This document shows positions 7,730-16,957 of a stretch of DNA of 39,161 nt, piece by piece (positions within the stretch are counted from its first letter, which is position 1; every line of letters starts with the position of its first letter). The stretch is taken from assembly GCA_003963435.1 (NCBI GenBank), contig RXJC01000602.1:1-39161 (forward strand), written 5' to 3'. The position numbers and the translations under genes were made by a program. The notes beneath the pieces were generated by a model, which was not told the origin of the DNA, did not search any database, and saw only the letters and a program-made list of their open reading frames with translations. This stretch comes from Bradyrhizobiaceae bacterium (lineage in GTDB: Bacteria > Pseudomonadota > Alphaproteobacteria > Rhizobiales > Xanthobacteraceae).

Positions 7730-7927
7730 ATGAGTAATCAACTATCGCATTGGCCTCCGCCACTTCGGATCCGCCTTCTGCTTTTTGTGGTGTCTCGCAT
7801 CGAACACTTTCTCCTCTTAAGGTGTCCGAAAGGTCGCATCAGGCGATTGGGATTGGCTTGGGTCGACCAGATTCATGCGCGCGTGCGCAAAAAGCTCAGC
7901 CGTGCAGAGCTACCCGAAACGCGTTGA
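7730..7927 (+). CDS. Small basic hypothetical protein, 65 residues
   Basis: Not recognised. The ATG at 7730 has a strong AAAGGAGA ribosome site nine bases upstream, which decides this start against one at 7661. The product is Arg/Lys-rich with a short hydrophobic segment (IRLLLFVVSRIEHFLLL, residues about 13-29) followed by a basic amphipathic tail, consistent with a small membrane-associated or nucleic-acid-binding protein. No family can be named. Confidence 0.5.
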   Translation: MSNQLSHWPPPLRIRLLLFVVSRIEHFLLLRCPKGRIRRLGLAWVDQIHARVRKKLSRAELPETR

Positions 7928-8021
7928 TGTTTCTTCCGCGTTCGATCGCGCGTCAAATAGCCTTGAATCAGCGCTGAATGGTGAGGAAGCCTACAAATCT
8001 CTTTCCGCGCCGATCGGTCCG

Positions 8022-8228
8022 TCACCGTGATCTATAATCGACGAGGGCTTCATTGCGCCGCGCCGGTGTTAAACTGTCAAGGAGGGCGTTGGCCTTCTCA
8101 ATTACCTTGCTGCCGATCTCGCGCTGTTGCCCTTGATTGGCTTTTCGGGCGCCCTCGGCGAACACCGATTCCGCGGGGAGTACCGCCGCAGCAAATGCGG
8201 CGGCGGCCAAAACCGATCTAAGAAACAT
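8022..8228 (-). CDS. Small exported hypothetical protein, 68 residues
   Basis: A predicted Sec signal peptide (MFLRSVLAAAAFAAAVLPAE, likely cleaved after A24 in SVFA) is followed by a 44-residue helical mature part. No family was recognised. The gene stands alone leftward between two rightward blocks, and its ribosome site is only moderate. It may be a remnant of the insertion that carried the cargo, or a real periplasmic peptide. Confidence 0.45.
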   Translation of the reverse strand: MFLRSVLAAAAFAAAVLPAESVFAEGARKANQGQQREIGSKVIEKANALLDSLTPARRNEALVDYRSR

Positions 8229-8601
8229 AGGCTACTCTACTCGGCTGGGGTTCATGGCTGCAAAGATGCTATCGTACGTACCGTCCCGTTCAGCCTAACG
8301 CCGTGCATGATCCCGATTAAGAAGGATCTCACCCCCCGGATGATCTCCGCGATCGAGGATGTCCATCACCTCCACAACAAATGCATTGAGCGGTCATTGT
8401 GCGAGGATCAGACGCTTGCGCAGAGCCGGTCAAGCTCCGCGAGCGTATTGGCGTATCGTGCGTCCGACACCGCCGTTCTCCTGTATTTGCACGCTACACT
8501 ACTACGTCGATGAATCTTTGTTGAATCGCCCCGAAATCTGGCCCCTTTAATCATCCCCGTCTGGGGAAGGACTGTATCGGCCCCGATAGAAACGGGGCAC
8601 T
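8229..8601. other. Intergenic region upstream of the trb operon
   Basis: About 370 bases without a credible gene; the open frames on the plus strand are unconserved and Ser/Arg-rich. Since traG lies far upstream, this region must hold the promoter for trbB-trbI if the operon is expressed. Its last 75 bases are rich in CCCC and GGGG blocks that form the hairpins described separately. Confidence 0.5.
8555..8598 (+). promoter_or_regulatory. Paired GC hairpins covering the trbB ribosome site
   Basis: CCCC-GTCT-GGGG (8555-8566) and GCCCCG-ATAGAAA-CGGGGC (8580-8598) lie in the last 50 bases before the trbB ATG at 8602. The GGGG at 8594-8597 is the only ribosome-site candidate and is inside the second stem. 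The CCCC of the first hairpin could pair with it instead, so alternative folds are possible. Confidence 0.5.
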
Positions 8602-9618
8602 ATGACAGCATCACACCACAATTCGGAAGGCCTCGCGCGCGGCGCAAGGATGCTGCGCACTGCGCTCGGTCCTGCAATCGCGCGCTATCTTGATGACGCC
8701 AGCATCGTCGAGGTGATGCTCAATCCCGATGGGCGCCTCTGGATCGACCGACTCTCCGAAGGACTTTCCGATACCGGTGAGCGGCTGTCACCAGCGGACG
8801 GCGAACGTATCGTTCGCTTGGTTGCGCACCATGTCGGAGCCGAGGTTCATGCTGGTGCTCCTCGGGTATCCGCAGAGTTGCCTGAAACCGGCGAGCGGTT
8901 CGAAGGCCTGCTGCCACCCGTCGTCGCTGCCCCCGCATTCGCGATCCGTAAGCCCGCTGTCGCGGTGTTCACGCTCGACGACTACGTCGCGGCCGGCATC
9001 ATGTCAGCGACGCAGGCCGAGATACTCCGCCGGAGTGTCTCCTCACGCGCCAACATCCTCGTCGCCGGCGGGACATCCACCGGCAAGACGACGCTGACAA
9101 ACGCGTTGCTCGCCGAAGTTGCGAAGACCGCCGATCGCGTCGTCCTCATCGAAGACACCCGCGAACTGCAATGCGCCGCGCCGAACCTCGTGGCGATGCG
9201 AACAAAAGATGGCGTTGCCTCACTTTCCGATCTCGTTCGCTCTTCGCTGCGTCTGCGGCCCGATCGCATACCCGTTGGCGAAGTGCGCGGCGCCGAAGCG
9301 CTCGAACTGCTCAAGGCCTGGGGCACCGGCCATCCTGGCGGGGTCGGCACCATCCACGCCGGCAGCGCGATCGGCGCACTGCGCCGCATGGAGCAGCTCA
9401 TTCAGGAGGCAGTCGTCACGGTCCCGCGCGCATTGATCGCGGAAACGATCGACCTCGTTGCCGTCCTCTCCGGTCGCGGGTCCGCGCGGCGACTCTCCGA
9501 ACTCTCGCGCGTCGAAGGCCTCGGTCTCGACGGCGACTACCGCATCGCGCCGGCCACCACGGATGGCGACGGCAGCTCGAGCTTGTTCGTCCCAGCACCT
9601 GAAGGAGAAAGCCTGTGA
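8602..9618 (+). CDS. trbB: TrbB, conjugation ATPase (VirB11 family)
   Basis: A 338-residue hexameric secretion ATPase that powers pilus assembly and substrate transfer at the cytoplasmic face. Walker A is GGTSTGKT (residues 156-163), followed by the acidic box [10 protein letters not shown] and the conserved [20 protein letters not shown] and GGVGTIHA segments. It is full length for the family. It is the first gene of the contiguous trb block and overlaps trbC by GTGA. In related elements it follows the copG-like gene directly; here cargo intervenes. Confidence 0.97.
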   Translation: MTASHHNSEGLARGARMLRTALGPAIARYLDDASIVEVMLNPDGRLWIDRLSEGLSDTGERLSPADGERIVRLVAHHVGAEVHAGAPRVSAELPETGERFEGLLPPVVAAPAFAIRKPAVAVFTLDDYVAAGIMSATQAEILRRSVSSRANILVAGGTSTGKTTLTNALLAEVAKTADRVVLIEDTRELQCAAPNLVAMRTKDGVASLSDLVRSSLRLRPDRIPVGEVRGAEALELLKAWGTGHPGGVGTIHAGSAIGALRRMEQLIQEAVVTVPRALIAETIDLVAVLSGRGSARRLSELSRVEGLGLDGDYRIAPATTDGDGSSSLFVPAPEGESL

Positions 9619-9947
9619 TCCAACGCCTGCGGCGCGCGCGCCATCATCTCGTCTTGACCGTTTCCATCGCCACTCTGTCGGCGGTGATGGCAGCCCCCGC
9701 TCACGCTTCCGGTTCGTCGATGCCGTGGGAACAGCCTCTCCAACAGATCCTGCAGTCGATTGAAGGTCCCGTGGCGAAAATCATGGCGGTGATCATCATC
9801 ATCGTTACCGGCCTGACGCTGGCCTTCGGCGATACCTCCGGCGGCTTCCGCAGGTTGATCCAGATCGTGTTTGGTCTCTCGATTGCCTTCGCCGCGTCGA
9901 GCTTCTTCCTGTCGTTCTTCTCGTTCGGCGGCGGGGCGCTGGTCTGA
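9615..9947 (+). CDS. trbC: TrbC, conjugative pilin (VirB2 family)
   Basis: A 110-residue prepilin: signal-like N-terminus ending near AHA (residues 29-31), then two hydrophobic helices (about 53-70 and 80-100) separated by a short polar loop, the VirB2/TrbC architecture. In RP4 the pilin is trimmed and cyclised; whether that happens here cannot be seen. The GTG start overlaps the trbB stop (GTGA) and an AAGGAGA ribosome site lies within trbB. Confidence 0.94.
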   Translation: MIQRLRRARHHLVLTVSIATLSAVMAAPAHASGSSMPWEQPLQQILQSIEGPVAKIMAVIIIIVTGLTLAFGDTSGGFRRLIQIVFGLSIAFAASSFFLSFFSFGGGALV

Positions 9948-10228
9948 TGACGGGCGCTGTCGATCAGGGCGGCGACGTCCCAGGCTATACCGTCCCCGTT
10001 CACCGGGCACTGACCGAGCCGATCCTGCTCGGCGGCGCCCCACGGGCTATCGCCATCATGAACGGGACGCTCGCTGGCGCGGTCGGCCTAGGGCTTCGCC
10101 TCTGGCTGGTGGGGATCGCGATCTGGGCGATCGGCCACGTCACCGCGGTGTGGGCTGCCAAGCGCGATCCGCTCTTCGTCGACGTTGTGCGCCGCCATCT
10201 GCGCGTCCCCGCACACCTTTCGGTCTGA
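9947..10228 (+). CDS. trbD: TrbD, conjugal transfer protein (VirB3 family)
   Basis: A 93-residue inner-membrane component. VPVHRALTEPILLGGAPR is the conserved N-terminal segment, followed by two hydrophobic stretches (residues about 38-52 and 54-70) and a basic C-terminus. VirB3-type proteins associate with the VirB4-type ATPase encoded next. The ATG shares one base with the trbC stop (TGATG). Confidence 0.95.
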   Translation: MTGAVDQGGDVPGYTVPVHRALTEPILLGGAPRAIAIMNGTLAGAVGLGLRLWLVGIAIWAIGHVTAVWAAKRDPLFVDVVRRHLRVPAHLSV

Positions 10229-10241
10229 GGGGAGCGCGGCC

Positions 10242-12680
10242 ATGATGAACCTTGCCGAATATCGCAATCGCAACAGCCGCCTGGCCGACTTCCTCCCCTG
10301 GGTCGCGCTGGTGGGCTCCGGCATCGTCCTCAACAAGGACGGCAGCTTTCAGCGCACCGCGCGGTTTCGCGGCCCCGATCTCGACAGCGCCGTACAGGCT
10401 GAGCTAGTCGCCATCGCCGGCCGCCTCAACAATGCGTTCCGTCGCCTTGGATCAGGCTGGGCAATCTTCGTCGAGGCGCAGCGGCAAGCTTCGAACCTCT
10501 ATCCCGACAGCCGCTTTCCCGATCCCGCCTCGGCGCTGGTCGACGCCGAGCGCAAAGCGGATTTCGAGGAAGCTGGCGCACATTTCGAGTCGAGCTATTT
10601 CCTGACCTTCACCTATCTGCCGCCGGCCGAGGACGCCGCGCGCGCGGAATCCTGGCTCTATGAAGGCCGGGAAAAGTCGGGCCTCGACCCCAACGAGGTG
10701 ATGACCGGGTTCGCCGATCGCACCGATCGCATCCTGCGCCTGGTCGAAGCCTTCATGCCCGAATGCCGCTGGCTTGATGACGCGGAGACGCTCACCTATC
10801 TCCACGGCTGCGTCTCGACCAAACGGCACCGTGTCCGCGTCCCCGAAACGCCGATCTATCTCGACGCGCTGCTCGCCGACCAGCCGCTCACCGGCGGGCT
10901 CGAGCCGCGCCTTGGCGCGTCGCATCTGCGCATCCTCACCGTCACAGGCTTTCCAACGGCGACGACACCTGGCCTGCTCGACGAGCTGAACCGTCTCGCA
11001 TTTCCGTATCGTTGGTCGACGCGGGCGATCCTGCTCGACAAGACCGACGCGACCAAGCTGCTGACCAAGATCCGCCGGCAATGGTTCGCCAAGCGCAAGT
11101 CGATCGCCGCGATCCTCAAGGAGGTAATGACCAACGAGGCGTCCGTCCTCGTGGACACCGACGCCGCGAACAAGGCCGCCGATGCCGACATGGCGCTCCA
11201 GGAACTCGGCGCCGACTATGCCGGGATGGCCTACGTCACCGCGACGGTGACGGTGTGGGACGAGGATCCGCGCGCTGCCGACGAGAAGCTGCGCCTCGTC
11301 GAGAAGGTCATTCAGGGCCGCGACTTCACTGCCATGGCCGAGACGATCAACGCGGTGGACGCCTGGCTCGGATCATTGCCCGGCCACGTCTATGCGAACG
11401 TCCGCCAGCCGCCGATCTCCACGCTCAATCTCGCCCACATGATCCCGCTGTCGGCGGTGTGGGCGGGGCCGGAACGGGACGAGCATTTTGCAGCGCCCCC
11501 ACTGCTCTTCGGCAAGACCGAAGGCTCCACCCCGTTCCGGCTTTCGCTTCACGTCGGCGACGTCGGCCACACGCTGATCGTTGGCCCGACCGGCGCGGGC
11601 AAGTCGGTCCTGCTGGCGCTGATGGCGCTGCAGTTCCGACGCTATGCTCGCGCCCAAGTCTTCGCCTTCGACTTCGGCGGCTCGATCCGCGCGGCGGCGC
11701 TCGGCATGGGCGGCGATTGGCATGACCTCGGCGGCGATCTCAGTGACGGCGCGACCGATAACGTCAGCCTTCAACCGCTCGCCCGCGTTCACGACGTGCC
11801 CGAGCGCGCCTGGGCGGGCGACTGGATCGTATCGATCCTGACCCGCGAGGGCGTGGCGATCACGCCCGAGGTGAAGGAGCATATCTGGACGGCGCTGACC
11901 TCGCTGGCATCGGCGCCCGTCGAGGAGCGCACGATCACCGGCCTGGTCGTGCTGCTCCAGTCGAACGATCTCAAACAGGCGCTCAGGCCCTATTGCGTCG
12001 GCGGTCCCTACGGCCGGCTGCTCGACGCTGAACGCGAGTATCTTGGCTCGGCGTTCGTTCAAGCGTTCGAGACTGAGGGGCTGATCGGCACCGGCGCGGC
12101 GCCGGCGGTTCTCTCCTATCTCTTCCATCGGATCGAAGATCGGCTCGACGGTTCGCCGACTCTTCTCATTATCGACGAAGGCTGGCTGGCGCTGGACGAT
12201 GACGGTTTCGCCGGCCAGCTCCGCGAATGGCTGAAGACGCTGCGCAAGAAGAACGCCAGCGTCATCTTCGCCACGCAATCGCTCAGCGACATCGACGGCT
12301 CGGCCATCGCGCCTGCCATCATCGAAAGCTGCCAGACCCGGCTTCTGCTGCCGAACGAGCGCGCGATCGAGCCGCAGATCACGGCGATCTATCGGCGCTT
12401 CGGCCTCAACGACCGCCAGATCGAGATCATCGCGCGGGCAATGCCCAAGCGCGACTATTACTGCCAGTCGCGGCGCGGCAACCGCCTCTTCGAGCTCGGT
12501 CTGTCCGATGTCGCGCTCGCTCTGTGCGCCGCGTCATCGAAGACCGACCAGGCGGCCATTGCCCGCATCGTCGCCGAACACGGCCGCGACGGCTTCCTCG
12601 CCGCATGGCTCGATCACCGTGAGGTCGGTTGGGCCGCCGATCTCATCCCCACGCTCACCAACAAGGAGACGTCCCAATGA
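10242..12680 (+). CDS. trbE: TrbE, conjugation ATPase (VirB4 family)
   Basis: An 812-residue ATPase, the largest motor of the mating-pair channel. The N-terminal part (NLAEYRN..., residues 1-300) matches the CagE/TrbE domain. Walker A VGPTGAGKS lies near residue 447 and Walker B LLIIDEGWLAL near residue 640, followed by SVIFATQSLSD. Start at ATG 10242 (or 10245) after GAGGGGA; the upstream frame from 10185 lies in trbD. Its stop overlaps the trbJ start by ATGA. Confidence 0.97.
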   Translation: MMNLAEYRNRNSRLADFLPWVALVGSGIVLNKDGSFQRTARFRGPDLDSAVQAELVAIAGRLNNAFRRLGSGWAIFVEAQRQASNLYPDSRFPDPASALVDAERKADFEEAGAHFESSYFLTFTYLPPAEDAARAESWLYEGREKSGLDPNEVMTGFADRTDRILRLVEAFMPECRWLDDAETLTYLHGCVSTKRHRVRVPETPIYLDALLADQPLTGGLEPRLGASHLRILTVTGFPTATTPGLLDELNRLAFPYRWSTRAILLDKTDATKLLTKIRRQWFAKRKSIAAILKEVMTNEASVLVDTDAANKAADADMALQELGADYAGMAYVTATVTVWDEDPRAADEKLRLVEKVIQGRDFTAMAETINAVDAWLGSLPGHVYANVRQPPISTLNLAHMIPLSAVWAGPERDEHFAAPPLLFGKTEGSTPFRLSLHVGDVGHTLIVGPTGAGKSVLLALMALQFRRYARAQVFAFDFGGSIRAAALGMGGDWHDLGGDLSDGATDNVSLQPLARVHDVPERAWAGDWIVSILTREGVAITPEVKEHIWTALTSLASAPVEERTITGLVVLLQSNDLKQALRPYCVGGPYGRLLDAEREYLGSAFVQAFETEGLIGTGAAPAVLSYLFHRIEDRLDGSPTLLIIDEGWLALDDDGFAGQLREWLKTLRKKNASVIFATQSLSDIDGSAIAPAIIESCQTRLLLPNERAIEPQITAIYRRFGLNDRQIEIIARAMPKRDYYCQSRRGNRLFELGLSDVALALCAASSKTDQAAIARIVAEHGRDGFLAAWLDHREVGWAADLIPTLTNKETSQ

Positions 12681-13438
12681 AACTGCGCAATTCCCGCGCA
12701 GCGCGTTTTGCTGCCGCGCTGCTGACCGCTCCCGTCGCGCTCGCGCCCATGCTGGCGACGCCCGCTCACGCCATCATCGTATTCGATCCCTCGAACTATG
12801 CGCAGAACGTGCTCACGGCGGCGCGATCGCTTCAGCAGATCACCAACCAGATCACCTCGCTTCAGAACGAAGCGCAAATGCTGATCAACCAGGCACGCAA
12901 CCTTGCGAGCCTGCCGTTCTCGTCGCTGCAACAGCTTCAGCAGTCCGTCCAGCGCACGCAGCAGCTTCTCAACCAGGCGCAGAATATCGCCTACGACGTC
13001 CAGCAGATCGACCGGATGTTCCAGCAGAAGTACGGGAACGTCTCGCTGTCCGCTTCGGATCAGCAACTCGTCACCGATGCCCGCTCGCGCTGGCAGAACA
13101 CGGTCGGCGGCCTGCAGGACGCAATGCGGGTGCAGGCGGGCGTCGTCGGCAACATCGACACCAATCGCACGCAGATGTCGGCGCTGATCGGCCAGAGCCA
13201 GGGCGCGACCGGCGCGCTGCAGGCGACGCAGGCCGGCAACCAACTCCTTGCGCTCCAGGCGCAGCAACTCGCGGATCTCACCGCCGTCGTGGCGGCCAAC
13301 GGCCGGGCGCAGGCCTTGCAGTCGGCCGAGCAGGCCGCCGCCGCCGAACAGGGCCGCGAGCAGCGCCGGCGTTTCCTGACGCCGGGCTCGGGCTACCAGC
13401 CCGGCAATGCCCGCATGTTCCCGAACAGCGGCAACTGA
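12677..13438 (+). CDS. trbJ: TrbJ, conjugal transfer protein (VirB5-like)
   Basis: A 253-residue exported protein with a Sec signal (cleavage near residue 32, PAHA) and a long Gln/Asn-rich helical region (LQQITNQITSLQNEAQMLIN) predicted as coiled coil. VirB5/TrbJ proteins act at the pilus tip or in the periplasm. The ATG overlaps the trbE stop (ATGA) with an AAGGAGA ribosome site. The frame's longer start at 12629 lies within trbE and is rejected. Confidence 0.95.
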   Translation: MKLRNSRAARFAAALLTAPVALAPMLATPAHAIIVFDPSNYAQNVLTAARSLQQITNQITSLQNEAQMLINQARNLASLPFSSLQQLQQSVQRTQQLLNQAQNIAYDVQQIDRMFQQKYGNVSLSASDQQLVTDARSRWQNTVGGLQDAMRVQAGVVGNIDTNRTQMSALIGQSQGATGALQATQAGNQLLALQAQQLADLTAVVAANGRAQALQSAEQAAAAEQGREQRRRFLTPGSGYQPGNARMFPNSGN

Positions 13439-13448
13439 GGCTGGCACG

Positions 13449-13850
13449 ATGGACGGCAAGACCCTCGCTCGCGTCGGCGCCATCGTCTTCGTCGCGGTCG
13501 CCATCACGGCGACCGCGATCGAGATGAACCGCAAGGACGTTTCGACGGACGTCCTCGCGACGCAGGGCCGTCCGGTCACAACATCGGATCCTCTCGCCGC
13601 CGAATTGCTTCGTTGTTCCGAGATCGGCGAGGCCGGCACGCGCGATCCCAATTGCCTGAAGGCATGGGCAGAGAACCGGCGCCGCTTCCTCGGCCAGCCG
13701 GCCCCCGTTTCATCACCATCGCCGGTTGCGCCGACCACGCTGTTTCCAAGCGCGCCCGCGTCGGCCGCTCCCATCCACAAAGACAGTGCGCCAGCGGACG
13801 TGACCGGGCCTGCGATGCAGGCCGAGCCCGCTCAGCCAGAGGTTCGCTGA
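13449..13850 (+). CDS. trbK: TrbK-alt, putative entry exclusion protein
   Basis: A 133-residue protein with an N-terminal membrane anchor (ARVGAIVFVAVAITATAI, residues about 6-23), a conserved middle (LAAELLRCSEIGEAGTRDP and CLKAWAENRRRFLG) and a Pro/Ala-rich tail. The pattern fits the alternative TrbK family in the trbJ-trbL gap; in RP4, TrbK blocks entry by similar plasmids. Start at ATG 13449, ten bases after trbJ. Function is inferred from family and position. Confidence 0.88.
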   Translation: MDGKTLARVGAIVFVAVAITATAIEMNRKDVSTDVLATQGRPVTTSDPLAAELLRCSEIGEAGTRDPNCLKAWAENRRRFLGQPAPVSSPSPVAPTTLFPSAPASAAPIHKDSAPADVTGPAMQAEPAQPEVR

Positions 13851-13851
13851 C

Positions 13852-15207
13852 ATGGGCGGCACCGGTGTCATCGACCATTTCCTCGAGGTCTTCACTCGCT
13901 ACATCGACGGAGGATTCGGGCTGCTCGGCGGCGAAGTCGGTTTCATCGCCACCACCTTGATCGTCATCGACGTCACGCTCGCCGCGCTTTTCTGGTCATG
14001 GGGCGCCGACGACGACATCATGGCGAGGCTGGTCAAGAAGACGCTCTTCGTCGGTGTCTTCGCCTACCTGATCTCCAACTGGAACAATCTCGCCCGCATC
14101 GTCTTCGAGAGCTTCGCGGGCCTCGGCCTGAAGGCTTCGGGAACGGGCTTTGCCGTGAGCGATCTCATGCGCCCCGGCAAGGTGGCGCAGACTGGTCTCG
14201 ATGCCGGCCGGCCGCTGCTCGACTCCATCTCCAGCCTGATGGGCTACTGGTCGTTCTTCGAGAACTTCATCCAGATCGCCTGCATGTTTTTCGCCTGGGC
14301 GCTGGTGCTGCTGGCGTTCTTCATCCTGGCGATCCAGCTCTTCGTCACCCTGATCGAGTTCAAGCTGACCACGCTCGCCGGCTTCGTCCTCATTCCCTTC
14401 GGCCTGTTCGGCAAATCGGCGTTCATGGCCGAGCGCGTGCTCGGCAACGTCATCTCCTCCGGCATCAAGGTGCTGGTGCTCGCCGTCATCATCGGCATCG
14501 GCTCGACGCTGTTCTCCGAGTTCACCTCGGGCTTCAACGGCGCAACGCCATCGATCGACGATGCCATGGCGATCGTGCTTGCCGCGCTGTCGCTGCTTGG
14601 TCTCGGCATCTTCGGTCCCGGCATCGCTAACGGCCTCATCTCCGGTGGCCCGCAGCTCGGCGCCGGCGCGGCCATTGGCACTGGTCTTGCCGCCGGCGGC
14701 GTTGTCGCAGCAGGCGCGGCCGCTGCCGGCGCCGTCGTGACAGGCGGCGCTGCACTTGCTGGCGGCGCTGCCGCCGCCGCGCGTGGCGGTGCAGCCCTCG
14801 CCGGTGGCGCCTCCACCGCCTACAGCCTCGGCGCGGCCGGCCAGGCCGGCGCATCCGGCGTCGCGTCGGGTCTTGGCAGTGTTGCCAGCACCGGCGCGAA
14901 GGCGGCCGTCTCACCGCTGAAGCGCGCAGCCGGTCGTGCCGCCGACAGCCTGAAGCAGAGCTATCAGGCCGGTGGCCAGGCCGCGACGGAGATCGCCACC
15001 GGCGCATCCGGTGCTGCGACGACCGCCACCGCGGAGGCCGCATCTCCCGGAGCTGCGTCTTCCACCAGCGACGGGCCGCCGGCCTGGGCGAAACGCATGA
15101 AGCGCTCGCAGCAGATGTCCCATGGCGTTCAGGCCGCCGCCCACGCCGTGCGTAGCGGCGACAGCCATGGCGGCGGCTCCTCCGTCAACCTCTCCGAAAG
15201 CGACTGA
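13852..15207 (+). CDS. trbL: TrbL, conjugal transfer protein (VirB6 family)
   Basis: A 451-residue polytopic inner-membrane protein. Residues about 25-260 contain six or more hydrophobic helices (for example MFFAWALVLLAFFILAIQLF). The C-terminal 190 residues are a Gly/Ala/Ser-rich low-complexity domain typical of TrbL. VirB6-type proteins line the inner-membrane channel. One base separates it from trbK and two from trbF. Confidence 0.96.
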   Translation: MGGTGVIDHFLEVFTRYIDGGFGLLGGEVGFIATTLIVIDVTLAALFWSWGADDDIMARLVKKTLFVGVFAYLISNWNNLARIVFESFAGLGLKASGTGFAVSDLMRPGKVAQTGLDAGRPLLDSISSLMGYWSFFENFIQIACMFFAWALVLLAFFILAIQLFVTLIEFKLTTLAGFVLIPFGLFGKSAFMAERVLGNVISSGIKVLVLAVIIGIGSTLFSEFTSGFNGATPSIDDAMAIVLAALSLLGLGIFGPGIANGLISGGPQLGAGAAIGTGLAAGGVVAAGAAAAGAVVTGGAALAGGAAAAARGGAALAGGASTAYSLGAAGQAGASGVASGLGSVASTGAKAAVSPLKRAAGRAADSLKQSYQAGGQAATEIATGASGAATTATAEAASPGAASSTSDGPPAWAKRMKRSQQMSHGVQAAAHAVRSGDSHGGGSSVNLSESD

Positions 15208-15209
15208 CC

Positions 15210-15893
15210 ATGTTCAAGCGACCATCCACCCACTACGGCAAAGCCCCTCAGCCCGAGACTCCCTATCAGCGCGCCGCTCAGGTCTGGGACGATCGCATCG
15301 GCTCCGCCCGCGTGCAGGCCCGTAACTGGCGCTACATGGCCTTCGGATCATTGGCCCTCGCGGGCGGCCTTTCGGCCGCGCTGGTCTGGCAGTCCGCCAA
15401 CGGCTCGATCGTGCCTTGGGTAGTGCAGGTCGACCGGCTCGGCCAGGCGCAGGCGATCGCGCCGGCGACCGCCGACTATCAGCCAAACGATCCGCAAATC
15501 GCCTTCTACCTCGCGCGCTTCATCGAGCAGGTCCGCTCGATCCCGTCCGACGCCATCATCGTGCGGCAGAACTGGCTGCGCGCCTACGACTTCACGACAC
15601 AGGGTGGCGCGCTCGCGCTGAACGATTATGCGCGCGCCAACGACCCCTTCACCAAGGTCGGCAAGCAGCAGATCGCGATCGAAGTGTCGTCGGTGATCCG
15701 CGCCTCGCCGTCGAGCTTCCGCATCGCCTGGATCGAGCGACGCTATCAGGACGGCTCACTGGCCTCCACCGAACGCTGGTCCGCGATCCTCACCGTCGTC
15801 GTGCAGCCCCCACGCGACGCCGACACGCTGCGGAAGAACCCACTCGGAATCTACATCAACGCCATCAACTGGTCGAAGGAGCTTGGACAATGA
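15210..15893 (+). CDS. trbF: TrbF, conjugal transfer protein (VirB8 family)
   Basis: A 227-residue bitopic protein: cytosolic N-terminus with the conserved ETPYQRAAQVWDDRIGSAR, one membrane helix (residues about 41-60) and a periplasmic NTF2-like VirB8 domain (VVQVDRLGQAQAI... IAWIERRYQDGSLAS). VirB8 proteins nucleate assembly of the channel. The stop overlaps the trbG start by ATGA. Confidence 0.96.
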   Translation: MFKRPSTHYGKAPQPETPYQRAAQVWDDRIGSARVQARNWRYMAFGSLALAGGLSAALVWQSANGSIVPWVVQVDRLGQAQAIAPATADYQPNDPQIAFYLARFIEQVRSIPSDAIIVRQNWLRAYDFTTQGGALALNDYARANDPFTKVGKQQIAIEVSSVIRASPSSFRIAWIERRYQDGSLASTERWSAILTVVVQPPRDADTLRKNPLGIYINAINWSKELGQ

Positions 15894-16957
15894 CGCCCGC
15901 ACTCCGCAAAGCCGCCCCTTGGAGTGCAGGGCTCCCGGCTTTGCTCATCCACGTAGTTCCGGTTTTCCGCAAATCCGCTTTGCCGGGAATCTTGCTCGCC
16001 GGTTCGGCGCTGGCAGGGTGCGCCACTCACACCCCGCCGCCGGAGATTTCCTACGACAATGCGGTGCCGGCTGTGCAGACCTCCGATCCGCCAGCGCCCG
16101 TCCGGGTGGTGGAGCTTCCCAAACCGCTCCCGCTGCCTGGTCAGTTGAAGCCCATCGGCAAGGACGGCAAGCCCGAGCCGGAACCGTCCGATCCCGCCGC
16201 GCGCGTCAACCAGGCCAATGCCGCAGCGCGCGTCCAGCCCGTCCGCAACGGCTTCATCAACTCGATGCAGGTCTATCCCTTCGTCGATGGCGCGCTCTAT
16301 CAGGTCTACGCCTCGCCGGGGCAGATCACCGACATCGCGCTTCAGCCCGGCGAGCAGCTCGTCGGCTCCGGTCCTGTCGCCGCTGGCGACACAGTGCGCT
16401 GGATCATCGGCGATACCGAGAGCGGCGTTGGCGCGGCCAAGCAGGTCCATATCCTCGTGAAGCCAACGCGGGCCGAGCTGATGACCAATCTCGTCATCAA
16501 CACCGACCGGCGCACCTATCACATGGAGCTGCGCGCGACGCCATCGACCTATATGGCATCGGTGTCTTGGCAATATCCGCAGGACCAGCTCATCGCGCTG
16601 CGCCGCCAGAACAGCCAAGCCGAGGCCGCGCAGCCGGTGTCGGGCGGCATCGATCTCGCCCGTGTCAATTTCCGCTACGAGGTGACCGGCGACCGCGCAC
16701 CGTGGCGGCCGCTGCGCGCCTTCGATGACGGCAAGCAGGTGTTCATCGAATTCCCCCGCGGCATCGGACAGGGCGAGATGCCGCCCTTGTTCGTGGTCGG
16801 ACCGGAGGGCGACACCTCCGAGCTGGTGAACTATCGCGTGCGCGGCAACTACATGATCGTCGATCGACTGTTCGCCGCCGCCGAACTGCGGTTCGGCGCG
16901 GGCAAGAACCAGAAGCGTGTCCGCATCTCCCGCACCGACGGGAGGCCGGCATCGTGA
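15890..16957 (+). CDS. trbG: TrbG, conjugal transfer lipoprotein (VirB9 family)
   Basis: A 355-residue outer-membrane-complex protein. A lipobox LAGC places the lipidated Cys at residue 44 after a rather long leader; the mature part has a Pro-rich linker and the VirB9 beta domain (NGFINSMQVYPFVDGALYQVY, cited in part; GEQLVGSGPVAAGDTVRWIIG). The ATG at 15890 is set by the ATGA overlap with trbF. The 30 residues before the hydrophobic core (containing SAGLPALLIHVVP) are unusual and may be poorly conserved. Confidence 0.95.
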   Translation: MTPALRKAAPWSAGLPALLIHVVPVFRKSALPGILLAGSALAGCATHTPPPEISYDNAVPAVQTSDPPAPVRVVELPKPLPLPGQLKPIGKDGKPEPEPSDPAARVNQANAAARVQPVRNGFINSMQVYPFVDGALYQVYASPGQITDIALQPGEQLVGSGPVAAGDTVRWIIGDTESGVGAAKQVHILVKPTRAELMTNLVINTDRRTYHMELRATPSTYMASVSWQYPQDQLIALRRQNSQAEAAQPVSGGIDLARVNFRYEVTGDRAPWRPLRAFDDGKQVFIEFPRGIGQGEMPPLFVVGPEGDTSELVNYRVRGNYMIVDRLFAAAELRFGAGKNQKRVRISRTDGRPAS

